From: DATBGZ01 sp036557785
GTDB lineage: Bacteria > Actinomycetota > Actinomycetes > Mycobacteriales > Micromonosporaceae
Direction of reading: 5' to 3'
DNA length: 64,000 nt
Assembly: GCA_036557785.1 (NCBI GenBank)
Contig: DATBGZ010000066.1
Location: 1 to 64,000 of the forward strand
Shown: piece by piece, positions 8,423 through 17,532 of the stretch
How positions within the stretch are numbered: position 1 is the first letter of the stretch
How the letters are laid out: every line of letters starts with the position of its first letter
Position numbers and translations under genes: made by a program
The notes under the pieces: model-generated
Databases searched by the model: none
Seen by the model: the letters and a program-made list of their open reading frames with translations, nothing else
Told to the model about the DNA's origin: nothing

Positions 8423-9585
8423 ACGGTCTCCCGGACCAGCGGCTGCGCCGGGCTCCGCACGGGTGCGCCGAGGGGCGGGGTCCGTCGCGGTACGCGCATC
8501 TCCACCTCGGTGCCCGCGCCGGGCGCGCTGGTGATCGTGACGTTGCCCGCGACGTCGCGGATGCGCCCCCGGATGGACTGGGCGACACCGAGCCGACCGG
8601 CCGTTGCCGCCTCGGCGAGGCGGGTCGGCGCCATGCCCACCCCCTCGTCGCGGACCGTCACGGTCACGGTGTCGCTCTCGTCTTCGACCAGCACGAACGC
8701 GCGACCTGCGGTGTCCGCGTGCGCCGTCACGTTCGCCAGCGCCGCCGCCACCGCCGCGTCGACCTCGCTGGCCACGGAGACGGGCAGGAGCACGGGCGTG
8801 GCAGGCACCGCCACGGAGACCAGCGGCGAGTCGTAGCGGCCCAGCAGCGCCCGCAGGTCCACGTCCCCGGCGGCCGGGCGCGGGTCCACCCCGACCTCGA
8901 CCAGCGTGCGCAGCACCGCGCCCTGCTCGCCCGCGAGCTGACCCAGCTCGGCCGCCTCACCGCCGAGCTCCGCGCCCCGTCGATGGATCAGCGCCAGTGC
9001 CTGCAACACGGAGTCATGGATGCTGCGGGCCAGTCGCTCCCGCTCCCGGTTCGCGGCCTCCAGCTCGGTGGCCTGCTGCAGCCGGCGCTCCGCCGTGGCC
9101 GCGATCGTCCTGAGGTAGGCCATGACCAGACCCGCCAGCAGGAGCAGCACCTGGCCGTTGAGGAAGACCACGGTGGCGAAGCTGCGGACGAACCCGTCGA
9201 GCACGCCGAGCGTGACGGCGGCGGCCGCGGCGGCGAGCCTGCCCTTCCCCACGGCGAGGGTGAGCACCGGGCCGGCGACCCAGACCACGGTCAGCGTCGG
9301 CGCACCCGTATCCAGCAGGTGCCGGTCGATGACCCAGACCCCTGCATAGAGAGCCGCGGCGGTCACGACGAGGTCCGTCGCGAGCAACGGCCATCCGCGG
9401 CGATCCGGGCCCGCGAACACCCACGTGGTGATGGCCGTCCATACCCCCATGCCCGCCACCACGACCCAGCCCAGCACCGGCCGCTCGTAGCCACGGTAGG
9501 CCTGCGCGGTCAGGTAGACCGCGTACGCCAGCGCCCCGATGCGGTAGACGGCGACCGCCCGCCACAGGGAGTTCACCACGCCCAC
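8419..9585 (-). CDS. MacS-family sensor histidine kinase
   Basis: A 388-residue membrane histidine kinase. Five or six hydrophobic segments occupy roughly residues 10-160. A short coiled coil leads to a HisKA_3 phospho-acceptor His190 in LARSIHDSVLQAL. The HATPase_c domain has the G1 box DEGVGM and a late glycine-rich segment (APGAGTEVEM). The absence of an extracellular sensor domain suggests membrane-embedded sensing, possibly of envelope state; that is inference. It is coupled to the response regulator by a GTG/ATG-type 4-bp overlap. Confidence 0.88.
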   Translation of the reverse strand: MGVVNSLWRAVAVYRIGALAYAVYLTAQAYRGYERPVLGWVVVAGMGVWTAITTWVFAGPDRRGWPLLATDLVVTAAALYAGVWVIDRHLLDTGAPTLTVVWVAGPVLTLAVGKGRLAAAAAAVTLGVLDGFVRSFATVVFLNGQVLLLLAGLVMAYLRTIAATAERRLQQATELEAANRERERLARSIHDSVLQALALIHRRGAELGGEAAELGQLAGEQGAVLRTLVEVGVDPRPAAGDVDLRALLGRYDSPLVSVAVPATPVLLPVSVASEVDAAVAAALANVTAHADTAGRAFVLVEDESDTVTVTVRDEGVGMAPTRLAEAATAGRLGVAQSIRGRIRDVAGNVTITSAPGAGTEVEMRVPRRTPPLGAPVRSPAQPLVRETV

Positions 9586-9630
9586 GCCGCAGATCCTCCC
9601 ACCGTCCGCCGCCCACCGAGTAGACGCGCG

Positions 9631-11355
9631 CTACTCCTCGTTGATGAGGATGAGGTCCTTGTCGGGATCGACGGGGTAGTGGTTGCCGCAGGGCAGGGTC
9701 AGCGTGCTGGTGGTGCGGTCTCGGGTGATGGTGACGCCGGGTTGTTCCTTCAGGTCGTGGTGGGGGGTGCACCGCACGTCGAGGTTGAAGGGTAGGGACG
9801 CTCCGCCCTGCGCCCAGGGTTGACGGTGGTCGATCTCACAGGTGGTGGCGGGGCGGGTGCAGGTTGGCGTGCGGCAGGAGCGGTCGCGGGCGCGGACGAA
9901 CGCGTCGTGGGCGCTGGTGGGGCGTCGTCGGGTGTGGCCGTGGTGGGCCAGGTGCCCGTCGGTGCCGAAGATGGCGTAGCTCCAGGTCGGGTCGCTGCGG
10001 TCGTGGGCGACCTGGCGGGCGATGTCGGCCAGGACCGGTCCGAAACCGGGAATCAAACCGGGGTCATCGTCCAGACCAGCCAGGGTCGAGAGTTTGAGCT
10101 GTATCTCGACGGTGCCGCGGCCGGCGGTGGTCGCGGGCAGCAGCCGGCGGCAGGTGCACCGGTCGCCCGGCAGGACCGGTTCGGTTTTCCCGTTTCCGAA
10201 CCGGGAATCGGCGGGGTCCGGCTCGGGGGCGGTGGCGGGCCGGTCGGGTCGACTGGTGCTGGCGTGCTGCCACCAGCTCGGCGGCGGGTCGACGGGTGCG
10301 GCGTCGGGGTAGTCGCGCTCGCCGGGATCGCGCTCAGCGCGGGTTCGGGCGAAGGCTTCGCACTGGTCGGGGGTCAGGCTGCGTCGGCGGGTGGCGCGGC
10401 GCCACCAGTCGGGCTGTTCCTCGCTGGGTTGGGCGTGGATCCATGGCGGTGGTGGCGGCGGCTCCCGGCCGTCGGCATCCGCGTCCCTGTCGTCGGGGTC
10501 GGGTGGGAAGGCGGCGTCGGCTTCGGCGGTGGAGGCGTCGATGCTGGGCGTGATGGCGAACGGGGTGCCGGTCAGGAGGTCCAGGCAGGCGTCGGCGCGT
10601 AGTTGGGCCAGCGTGCGCGCGTCGCCGCCGTGGCGGGCCGCGCGGGCGAGCCGGTCGAGTCGGTCGAACGCGGCCACGGCCCGGTGTGGCGGCAGCCCGC
10701 AGGCAGACAGGTTGGCGGTGCCGTCCTCGACCGGGCGTAGCCATACCCCCCGGTCGGCCACTCCCTTGTGGTAGCGGCGTCGTGCGGCGCGGCTGTCGGC
10801 GCGGTCGACGTGGTAGCGCAGCCGCTCCCGCAACTGGGCCAGGGTCCACTTGCTGGCCCGGTCGAGCAGCCGGGCCGCGACCGCCCGCGCGAGCTGGTCG
10901 TCGGTGATGGCGGCCAGGGCGTCGACGAACGCGGCGGCCTTGGCCAGGTCGAGCTGCCCGGCCCGCAGCGCCGCATACACGCGCGGCAGCCGGTTGATCA
11001 ACGCGGTCGCCAGCGTGAGCTGGCCGGCGGCATACGAAACGGAGCAGTGCAGCATCCACGAAACCACGTCCGGGGCGAACTTCTCATCCCAGCTCTCGGG
11101 CAGTTGCAGGGAACCCGGCCCGGCCAGCGCCGACCGGCCTGCGTCGAGCAGCTCGGCGAGCAACTCGGCCTGTTCGAAGGCCACCTGGCGGGCCCGAGCC
11201 CGCACGACCTCCTGCCGGTCCTCGGCCGCGAGGCGGGACCGGTCAATCGATGCCAGCATCATCGCCAACGCCGGCCCCGGCGCCATCGACGCCAACCCCG
11301 CCGGCAGCCCCTGCCGACCCACATCCCCGCCGGACTGCCCCCGCGACTCATCCAT
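9631..11355 (-). CDS. DUF222 / HNH endonuclease family protein (13E12-like)
   Basis: A 574-residue member of the actinobacterial 13E12 repeat family. The N-terminal half is the helical DUF222 region. The middle (about 280-400) is low-complexity and rich in Asp, Pro and Arg. The C-terminal HNH domain has a Cys pair in CRTPTC, the core CEIDHRQPWAQGG, and the downstream CTPHHDLK. These genes occur in many copies per actinobacterial genome and are often suspected of being mobile or selfish; biochemical function is unproven. A TTG at 11388 would add 11 residues; neither start has ideal Shine-Dalgarno spacing. Confidence 0.82.
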   Translation of the reverse strand: MDESRGQSGGDVGRQGLPAGLASMAPGPALAMMLASIDRSRLAAEDRQEVVRARARQVAFEQAELLAELLDAGRSALAGPGSLQLPESWDEKFAPDVVSWMLHCSVSYAAGQLTLATALINRLPRVYAALRAGQLDLAKAAAFVDALAAITDDQLARAVAARLLDRASKWTLAQLRERLRYHVDRADSRAARRRYHKGVADRGVWLRPVEDGTANLSACGLPPHRAVAAFDRLDRLARAARHGGDARTLAQLRADACLDLLTGTPFAITPSIDASTAEADAAFPPDPDDRDADADGREPPPPPPWIHAQPSEEQPDWWRRATRRRSLTPDQCEAFARTRAERDPGERDYPDAAPVDPPPSWWQHASTSRPDRPATAPEPDPADSRFGNGKTEPVLPGDRCTCRRLLPATTAGRGTVEIQLKLSTLAGLDDDPGLIPGFGPVLADIARQVAHDRSDPTWSYAIFGTDGHLAHHGHTRRRPTSAHDAFVRARDRSCRTPTCTRPATTCEIDHRQPWAQGGASLPFNLDVRCTPHHDLKEQPGVTITRDRTTSTLTLPCGNHYPVDPDKDLILINEE

Positions 11356-11388
11356 ACTCCTGACAATAGAACTACCGTATGACAACAA

Positions 11389-11514
11389 GCCACGGGAGGA
11401 TAAGAAAAAGTTCTTGTTGCGAACCGACCGCCGCCTGTGGTATCAACGCACTGTCCACAGTAGACACGCCGTCGGCTGGGCGAGCGCGGCGTGGGCGCGC
11501 GCTACGATGCCGGG
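11389..11514. other. Divergent intergenic region with an AT-rich patch
   Basis: 126 bp between the HNH gene and the flavoprotein gene. An unusually AT-rich patch (about 11396-11420) carries an AACAAG/CTTGTT inverted repeat, compatible with leftward promoter elements for the HNH gene. A one-mismatch copy of the iterated palindrome (TCCACAGTAGA) lies at 11454-11464. Confidence 0.35.
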
Positions 11515-12759
11515 GTGTCCACCCCCGCAGCCGTGAACTGGGCCGGTAACCTCACGTTCTCGGCCGTGCGGCTCACGCACCCTGCCTCGCTCGACGAGCT
11601 GTGCGAGCTGGTGGTCGCCAGCGACCAGGTGCGGGCCCTCGGGGCCGGGCACTCGTTCAGTGCGGTCGCCGACACCACCGGAACGCTGGTCCGGCTCGAC
11701 CGCCTGCCACCGATCATTGACATCGATGCGTCGAGCCTGACGGCGACGGTGTCGGCCGGCCTGCGGTACTCGGACATCGTCGCCACCCTTGACGCCGAGG
11801 GATTCGCGCTGGCGAACCTGGCCTCGCTACCGCACATCACCGTCGCCGGCGCCGCGGCGACCGGCACGCACGGCTCGGGTGACCGGCTGCGCAACCTCGC
11901 CGACGCCGTGGTCGCTCTCCGCATCATCCCTGCGGACGGTGAGCCGGTCTGGTTGCGGCGCGGCGACCCGGACTTCCCGGGCGCGGTGGTCGCGCTGGGC
12001 GCACTGGGTATCGTCACGGATGTCTGCCTGCGGGTCGAGCCGGCCTTCGAGGTGGCCCAGGAGGTGCGACTCGACGTCCCGCTCGACGAGATCGCCGAGT
12101 CGTGGGACGAGGTCTTCGCGGCCGCGTACTCGGTCAGCGCGTTCACGTCCTATGGGGACGGACGGGCGAACGTCTTCCTGAAGCACCGGGCCGGCGCGGC
12201 GGGCAGCGGATGGAGTGGCGGCCGTACGGCCAAGGCGCCGGTGCATCCGATCCCCATCGGCGACCCGGCCGCCTGCACGCAGCAGCTCGGCGTGCCCGGG
12301 CCGTGGTACGAGCGCCTGCCGCACTTCCGGGCCGACGCGGTGCCGAGCGCGGGAAACGAGCTGCAGTCTGAGTTCTTCGTCGCCAGGCCGGACGCGCCGG
12401 CCGCCCTCGAAGCGTTGCGCGGCATCGCCGACCGGGTGGCGCCGGTCCTGCAGATCTCGGAGCTGCGCATGGTCGCCGCGGACGACCAGTGGCTGAGCCC
12501 GGCGTACGGCCGCGACTGCGTCGCCTTCCACTTCACCTGGATCCGCGACACTCCGTCGGTGCTGCCAGTGGTGGAGGCCGTGGAGAAGGCGTTGCTGCCG
12601 CTGGGCGCCCGGCCGCACTGGGGCAAGGTGAGCACGGCCGAGACGAGCGAGATCGTGTCGCGTTACCCACGCGCTGCCCAGTTCGCGTCGCTGCGTCGCC
12701 GCTTCGACCCGGCCGGCACGTTCGCCAACGCCTACACCCGCGAGCTCTTCCCTTCATGA
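11515..12759 (+). CDS. FAD-linked alditol/xylitol oxidase-like protein
   Basis: A 414-residue FAD-dependent oxidase of the vanillyl-alcohol-oxidase fold, most like alditol oxidase (AldO), which oxidises the C1 hydroxyl of xylitol, sorbitol or glycerol with O2 to give H2O2. The FAD-binding part has RALGAGHSFS near residues 40-49, where the His is the usual covalent flavin attachment site in AldO, and PHITVAGAAATGTHGSG near 105-121. The C-terminal ALO domain has the substrate region FHFTW and WGK near the end. I chose the GTG at 11515 (VSTPAAVNWAGN), which matches the usual family start; an upstream ATG at 11491 adds eight unlikely residues. Confidence 0.85.
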   Translation: MSTPAAVNWAGNLTFSAVRLTHPASLDELCELVVASDQVRALGAGHSFSAVADTTGTLVRLDRLPPIIDIDASSLTATVSAGLRYSDIVATLDAEGFALANLASLPHITVAGAAATGTHGSGDRLRNLADAVVALRIIPADGEPVWLRRGDPDFPGAVVALGALGIVTDVCLRVEPAFEVAQEVRLDVPLDEIAESWDEVFAAAYSVSAFTSYGDGRANVFLKHRAGAAGSGWSGGRTAKAPVHPIPIGDPAACTQQLGVPGPWYERLPHFRADAVPSAGNELQSEFFVARPDAPAALEALRGIADRVAPVLQISELRMVAADDQWLSPAYGRDCVAFHFTWIRDTPSVLPVVEAVEKALLPLGARPHWGKVSTAETSEIVSRYPRAAQFASLRRRFDPAGTFANAYTRELFPS

Positions 12760-12775
12760 CACCGGTGTGACCCGA

Positions 12776-13579
12776 TCAGGCCCAGCCCCAGTGGCGGCGG
12801 TGGGCATCGACGGCCCAGGCTGAGATCGCGTCGAGATTGGGCGATCGGGGCAAGGGCGTGCGACCGGCCGCGATCCGCTCCTCAATCTCCGCTCGCAACC
12901 CATCGATCTCCGCCACGACCTCGCTCAGCGATGGCACCTCGCCCCGCTTGACCTGGCGCACCCGCTCCCGCGCCGGCTCGGGCATGGGCAGCGTGAGCCG
13001 GCCCTCACGAAGGATCTCCAGCCCCTGATGGGCAAGCCGCAGAGCGTGCGAGGCGTACTTCGTGTCGTAGCCGTGCCGGGCCACGAGCTCCGGGCGGTTC
13101 GGCGCGCCCCGGTGTCGGCCCAGCATCTTCTCGCGCTGGGACTCGAGGTAGCCCAGGAACCGGTGCACCGCACGCTGCGACAGGAACGCGGGCCCCAGCG
13201 CACGCAGCTCTTCGCCGAGTGGGGTCAGCGTGAGCACATCCGCGGCGGGCGCGAACAGCGGCAGCAGCGCGGTCGGATTCCCCTTGGTGGCCAAGCCCAG
13301 GTAGCGGCGAAGCGAGTACATCACCAGATCCGTATCACCTGGCCCGGAGCGTTCACCCTCCGGCCTCGTGCGATACACGTAGTGGTCCATCGGGCGCCGC
13401 AGTCCGACGACGTACTCGGGCGGCTCGATGAAGACGCCCATCTCATCGTGGTCATCGGTGCCCTCGATCGCGATGCCGTGCACGCCGGAGCCCACGACCG
13501 TACGCAGGATCTCCCCTGCGTGGGCGAGGGTCGCGTCGCCATGCTCCGTGTGGGCCATCGCCATCACGCTCGTGATCAT
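12776..13579 (-). CDS. RlaP-like predicted nucleotidyltransferase
   Basis: A 267-residue protein with an N-terminal nucleotidyltransferase signature: GSGVHGIAIEGTDDHDEMG (about residues 24-42) has the Gly-Ser pair and the two acidic residues that bind metal in the DNA polymerase beta superfamily. The rest is helical and matches the predicted nucleotidyltransferase family found in phages and bacteria (RlaP type). The substrate is unknown; RNA-end processing is proposed for relatives. The next upstream Met (13603) is possible. It converges on the flavoprotein gene, and a 10-bp palindrome ACACCGGTGT sits at 12759-12768 in the short gap. Confidence 0.75.
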   Translation of the reverse strand: MITSVMAMAHTEHGDATLAHAGEILRTVVGSGVHGIAIEGTDDHDEMGVFIEPPEYVVGLRRPMDHYVYRTRPEGERSGPGDTDLVMYSLRRYLGLATKGNPTALLPLFAPAADVLTLTPLGEELRALGPAFLSQRAVHRFLGYLESQREKMLGRHRGAPNRPELVARHGYDTKYASHALRLAHQGLEILREGRLTLPMPEPARERVRQVKRGEVPSLSEVVAEIDGLRAEIEERIAAGRTPLPRSPNLDAISAWAVDAHRRHWGWA

Positions 13580-13682
13580 CCCACCGCGCCCGATCCGCCT
13601 CACCCCGGTTTCGTCATCGGCATGCAGCGGGCGGACAGCGGGGACATAGGCCGTTTTCAGCTTCGTCGGCTAGGTTGGGGCG

Positions 13683-14633
13683 ATGCGCATGCCCGGCGGG
13701 CTCGACGACCGGTCCAGCGAGCCTCCGCCCGATGCTCCCTACCGTCCCGCCGGCCCATCCGGGCGCGTGCCCAAGGGCAGAACATCGAGCCCGTACGGAC
13801 GGTGGAGCCGCCCCACGCTGGACCGCGGTGACCAGCCCGACCAGGCCGCGACACAGGAGAGCCCGCCGCTGCCGGGGAACAGGCGCCGATGGGTGCCGAT
13901 CATCGCGATCGTGGCCGCGCTCGCGGCGACCGGGTTGGTGGCATACCGGTTCGGAGCCGGGAACGTGGCAGCGGCCCCGCCGCCGCCGTCGGCGACTCCG
14001 ACGCCCAGCACCACGCCGCCGACGACGGCCGAGATCTATGCAGCCGTGGCGCCGTCGGTGGTATCGGTCCTGGCCCCCGACGGGGCGGGCGGGGGTAGCG
14101 CCGGCACCGGCGTGATCATCAACACGGACGCGACGATCCTGACGGCACGCCATGTGGTGAACGGGGCGGCCTCCGTACGCGTGGTGTTCGCCGATGGCAC
14201 CCAGTCGGATGCCCAGGTCGCCGGGTCCGACCCGACGACCGACATCGCCGTGCTCGTACCCGCGACGCTGCCCTCGGTCGTGGTCCCGGCCGTGCTCGGC
14301 TCGGCGGGGCGGCTCGCGGTGGGGGATACCGTGATCGCGATCGGCGACCAGTTGGGGCTCACCCGGACCACCACGCTGGGTGTGGTGTCGGGCCTGAACC
14401 GCTCCTCCCCGGGCGGCGATGGCGAAGCGCCGCTGGCGGGACTTATCCAGTTCGATGCAGCGGTGAACCACGGCAGCTCCGGCGGGCCGTTGCTCAATGC
14501 CGCGGGCCAGATCGTGGGCATCGTGGTGGCGCTGGCCAATCCGACCAGCGACGGCACGTTCATCGGGATCGGTTTCGCGGTCCCGATCGGCGCGGCGGTG
14601 ACGGCCGGTGGCGGCCCGCCGATACCCCAGTAG
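13683..14633 (+). CDS. HtrA-like membrane-anchored trypsin-type protease without PDZ
   Basis: A 316-residue S1C-type serine protease. Residues 1-68 are a disordered, Pro-rich cytoplasmic tail; one TM segment spans about 70-90; a Pro/Thr linker follows. The protease domain has the triad His157 (TARHVV), Asp187 (TTDIAV) and Ser266 (GSSGGP). HtrA family members normally carry a C-terminal PDZ domain; this one ends right after the protease fold, so regulation must differ. It is 15 bp upstream of moxR and heads the moxR-DUF58-VWA-VWA cluster. Confidence 0.88.
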   Translation: MRMPGGLDDRSSEPPPDAPYRPAGPSGRVPKGRTSSPYGRWSRPTLDRGDQPDQAATQESPPLPGNRRRWVPIIAIVAALAATGLVAYRFGAGNVAAAPPPPSATPTPSTTPPTTAEIYAAVAPSVVSVLAPDGAGGGSAGTGVIINTDATILTARHVVNGAASVRVVFADGTQSDAQVAGSDPTTDIAVLVPATLPSVVVPAVLGSAGRLAVGDTVIAIGDQLGLTRTTTLGVVSGLNRSSPGGDGEAPLAGLIQFDAAVNHGSSGGPLLNAAGQIVGIVVALANPTSDGTFIGIGFAVPIGAAVTAGGGPPIPQ

Positions 14634-14642
14634 CAGGAGGAC

Positions 14643-14653
14643 TCCACAGTGGA
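14643..14653. repeat. Iterated palindrome TCCACAGTGGA, exact copy 3, over the moxR start codon
   Basis: Exact copy whose GTG (14649-14651) is the likely start codon of the MoxR gene, with the Shine-Dalgarno sequence AGGAGG just upstream. It is the only exact copy at a translation start. Confidence 0.7.
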
Positions 14654-15638
14654 CAAGGATCGGCACGCCAACCCGTTGGAGCAGGTGCTCTACGAGGTCA
14701 AGAAGACCATCGTGGGGCAGGATCTGCTGCTCGAGCGGCTGCTCGTGGCGCTGCTGTGCCGCGGCCACATCCTCGTCGAGGGCGTGCCGGGACTGGCGAA
14801 GACGCTCGCGGTGAAGTCGCTGGCGGGTGCCGTGAGCGGCCAGTTCCAGCGGGTGCAGTTCACGCCCGACCTGGTGCCCGCCGACATCGTCGGCACCCGC
14901 GTCTACCACCAGCGCACCGGGGAGTTCCAGGTGACGCTGGGCCCGGTGTTCACCAACCTGCTGCTCGCCGACGAGATCAACCGCGCGCCCGCGAAGGTGC
15001 AGAGCGCCCTGCTGGAGGTCATGCAGGAGCAGCAGGTGACCATCGGCCGGGAGACGCACCAGGTCCCCCGGCCGTTTCTCGTGCTGGCGACACAGAACCC
15101 GATCGAGTCGGAGGGCACCTACCCACTGCCCGAGGCGGCGGTGGACCGGTTCATGATGAAGGTCCTCGTCGACTACCCGAACCCGACGGAGGAGTTCGTC
15201 ATCGTCGAGCGGGCGCTGGCGGGTCCCGCGGCGACACAGGCCATTGTGGACCTCAACGAGTTGGCGCAGTTGCAGGCACAGGTCGAGCGCGTGTACGTCG
15301 ACCCGGCCCTGATCGACTACTCGGTACGCCTGGCGAACGCCACCCGGTACCCGGCCGACGTGGGGTTGCGTGACCTCGCCCGGTACGTCTCGTACGGCGC
15401 GAGCCCCCGGGCGTCGATCAACCTGATGCTCGCGGCGCGCGCGTTGGCCCACATCCGTGGACGCGACTACGTGCTCTCGCCGGACGTCCTCGACCTCGTC
15501 TACGACGTATTCCGTCATCGGTTGGTGCTCTCCTACGAGGCGCTCACGGACGACGTGAGCGCCGACGACGTGCTCGAGCACGTGCTGCGGGCACTGCCCG
15601 CGCCAGACGTGCGTCCACAAGAGATGCTCGTCAGATGA
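14649..15638 (+). CDS. MoxR-family AAA+ ATPase
   Basis: A 329-residue AAA+ ATPase of the MoxR/RavA branch, cytoplasmic, believed to act as a chaperone maturing metal- or VWA-containing partners. Walker A is GVPGLAKT (about 45-52), Walker B LLLADEINRAP, and sensor 1 is in LATQNPIE. The C-terminal lid is complete. The GTG start is preceded by AGGAGG. Its stop overlaps the DUF58 gene by 4 bp, the classic moxR-DUF58-VWA layout in which VWA proteins are the presumed clients. Confidence 0.93.
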   Translation: MDKDRHANPLEQVLYEVKKTIVGQDLLLERLLVALLCRGHILVEGVPGLAKTLAVKSLAGAVSGQFQRVQFTPDLVPADIVGTRVYHQRTGEFQVTLGPVFTNLLLADEINRAPAKVQSALLEVMQEQQVTIGRETHQVPRPFLVLATQNPIESEGTYPLPEAAVDRFMMKVLVDYPNPTEEFVIVERALAGPAATQAIVDLNELAQLQAQVERVYVDPALIDYSVRLANATRYPADVGLRDLARYVSYGASPRASINLMLAARALAHIRGRDYVLSPDVLDLVYDVFRHRLVLSYEALTDDVSADDVLEHVLRALPAPDVRPQEMLVR

Positions 15639-16537
15639 CCGTGGCCCTCGGCTCCGGACACACGAGCGCGCCCGAGCGGCTGCTGCGGCGGCTGGAGTGG
15701 CATGTCATCAGGCGGCTCGACGGACGGCTCCAGGGCTCCTACCGTACGGTCCTACGCGGCAGCGGCATCGACTTCGCCGACCTGCGCACGTACACGGCCG
15801 ACGACGACGTGCGCCACATCGACTGGAACGTCACCGCCCGGATGGACGAGCCGTACGTCCGTGAGTACCTGCAGGACCGCGAGCTCACCGCCTGGCTCGT
15901 GCTCGACCAGTCGGCCTCGATGCGCTTCGGGGCCCATGGCAAGGATTCCGTGCTCGCCGAGTTGTCCGCATGCCTGGCGCTGCTCTTCAGCCGGGGCGGC
16001 AACCGGGTGGGCGCGATCCTCTACGACAACGGCCGCCGCCAGATCGTGCCACCCGGCACCGGGCGCACCCACGTGCTGCGCCTGACCCACGAGATCACGA
16101 AGCCAGCAAGCGGACGGCGCGATGGGCGGCCCACGGACCTGGCCGCGATGCTGCACCTGGCCGCGGCCACGGCACGGCGTCGCGGACTCGTCTTCGTCAT
16201 CTCCGACTTCATCGGCGAGGGTGACTGGCCTGCGGCACTGACCCGGCTCTCGCAGCGCCACGAGGTGGTGACCGTTCGGGTCGTCGACCCCGCCGAGCTC
16301 GAGCTGCCCGAGATCGGGCTGGTGCTCGTCGAGGACGCCGAGACCGGCGAGCAGGTCTTCGCCGACATGAGCGATCCGTTGCTGCGCCAGCGTTTTGCCG
16401 AGCATGTCGCGGCGCGCGAGGCGTCCCTGCACCAGTCGATGAGCCACTGCGGGGTCAACGCGCATCGCATCGGTACGGACGACCACCTCGTCGACGCGCT
16501 GGTCGCGATGGTCCACAGCTCACGGCGGCGACGATGA
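15635..16537 (+). CDS. DUF58-domain protein
   Basis: A 300-residue DUF58 protein with the family motif DDVRHIDWNVTARMDEPYVR-like region near residues 63-82 and a VWA-like half with DQSASMRFG at the MIDAS position. It has no TM segment, so it is probably a cytoplasmic or membrane-associated adaptor between MoxR and the VWA proteins. It overlaps both neighbours by 4 bp (ATGA), which argues for equimolar translation. Confidence 0.92.
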   Translation: MTVALGSGHTSAPERLLRRLEWHVIRRLDGRLQGSYRTVLRGSGIDFADLRTYTADDDVRHIDWNVTARMDEPYVREYLQDRELTAWLVLDQSASMRFGAHGKDSVLAELSACLALLFSRGGNRVGAILYDNGRRQIVPPGTGRTHVLRLTHEITKPASGRRDGRPTDLAAMLHLAAATARRRGLVFVISDFIGEGDWPAALTRLSQRHEVVTVRVVDPAELELPEIGLVLVEDAETGEQVFADMSDPLLRQRFAEHVAAREASLHQSMSHCGVNAHRIGTDDHLVDALVAMVHSSRRRR

Positions 16538-17532
16538 CCTTCTTCTATCCGGTGCTGCTCGTCGTGGCGGCGGTCGTCGTCGCCGGGCTCGTCTTCGCCT
16601 ATCGGGCACTGGACCGCCGACGTACGGCCGCGCTCTCCGTCGCCGGCGTGGGTACGGGCGTCGCGGGAGCCGGGCGCTGGCGGGCACGGTGGGCAACGTG
16701 GCGCCGGCATCTGCCACCGCTGCTGTTCGTTGCCGGGCTGGCGGTCCTGCTCGTCGGTCTGGCCCGGCCCGAGGCGACCGTACGGGTGCCGCGGGTCGCG
16801 GGCACGGTGATCCTCGCGTTCGACGTCTCCAACAGCATGATGGCCACTGACGTGCAGCCCAGCCGGCTCGGCGCCGCTCAGCAGGCGGCGACCTCGTTCG
16901 TCGAATCCCAACCGGCCACTGTGGACATTGGTGTGGTCTCGTTCGACCAGGGGGCGATCACGGCGAAGAAGCCGACGAACGACCACACCGAGGTGGTGGC
17001 GGCGATCAACCGCCTGCAGCCCGCCGGCGGCACCTCGCTCGGGCAGGCGATCCTGGCATCCCTGACCGCGATCGTCGGCAAACCGGTCTCGCTGCCCGAC
17101 GACTCGGCCGCGGAGGCGCCGGCCCCCGACCTCGGCTACTGGGGCTCGGCCACGATCGTCCTGCTCTCCGATGGTGAGAACACCGGCGGCCCGGATGCGG
17201 TATCGGCCGCCGAACTGGCCGGCACCGCCGGGGTACGGATCCAGACCGTCGGCGTTGGCACGGTCGAGGGCACGACCATCGAGGTCAATGGCTACCAGGT
17301 GAGCACCGCGCTCAACGAGGACCTGCTCACCCAGGTCGCGCAGGCCACCGCCGGAACGTACCGGCGGGCCGACGACATCGACAGCATGGCCCAGATCTAC
17401 AAGGATCTGGACCTTCGCATCACCAGTAAGCCCGAGCGGATGGAGCTCACCGGCGCGGCGGTTCTGCTCGCCGTCGGACTGCTGCTCGCGGGCGGGCTGC
17501 TGATGACCCTCTGGCACGGACGGATCCTGTGA
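16534..17532 (+). CDS. VWA-domain membrane protein (BatA-like)
   Basis: A 332-residue membrane protein with TM helices at about 5-25 and 60-78, a von Willebrand A domain and a C-terminal TM at about 308-328. The MIDAS motif DVSNSM starts at Asp97, with the further metal-site Thr in GGTSLG and Asp in LLSDGEN. The topology places the VWA domain on one face of the membrane between helix 2 and the last helix, as in BatA. Translationally coupled to both DUF58 and the second VWA gene. Confidence 0.9.
   Translation: MTFFYPVLLVVAAVVVAGLVFAYRALDRRRTAALSVAGVGTGVAGAGRWRARWATWRRHLPPLLFVAGLAVLLVGLARPEATVRVPRVAGTVILAFDVSNSMMATDVQPSRLGAAQQAATSFVESQPATVDIGVVSFDQGAITAKKPTNDHTEVVAAINRLQPAGGTSLGQAILASLTAIVGKPVSLPDDSAAEAPAPDLGYWGSATIVLLSDGENTGGPDAVSAAELAGTAGVRIQTVGVGTVEGTTIEVNGYQVSTALNEDLLTQVAQATAGTYRRADDIDSMAQIYKDLDLRITSKPERMELTGAAVLLAVGLLLAGGLLMTLWHGRIL

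Noticed and set aside
9631..11355. HNH gene as a mobile intron or transposase
   Set aside because: No terminal repeats, target duplication or intron structure visible; the DUF222 family explains it.
13614..15620. Long antisense open frames, such as 668 residues opposite the protease/moxR genes and several of 500-900 residues elsewhere
   Set aside because: They mirror real genes in frames where GC-rich codons avoid stops, have Arg/His/Gln-rich composition and contain no domain.
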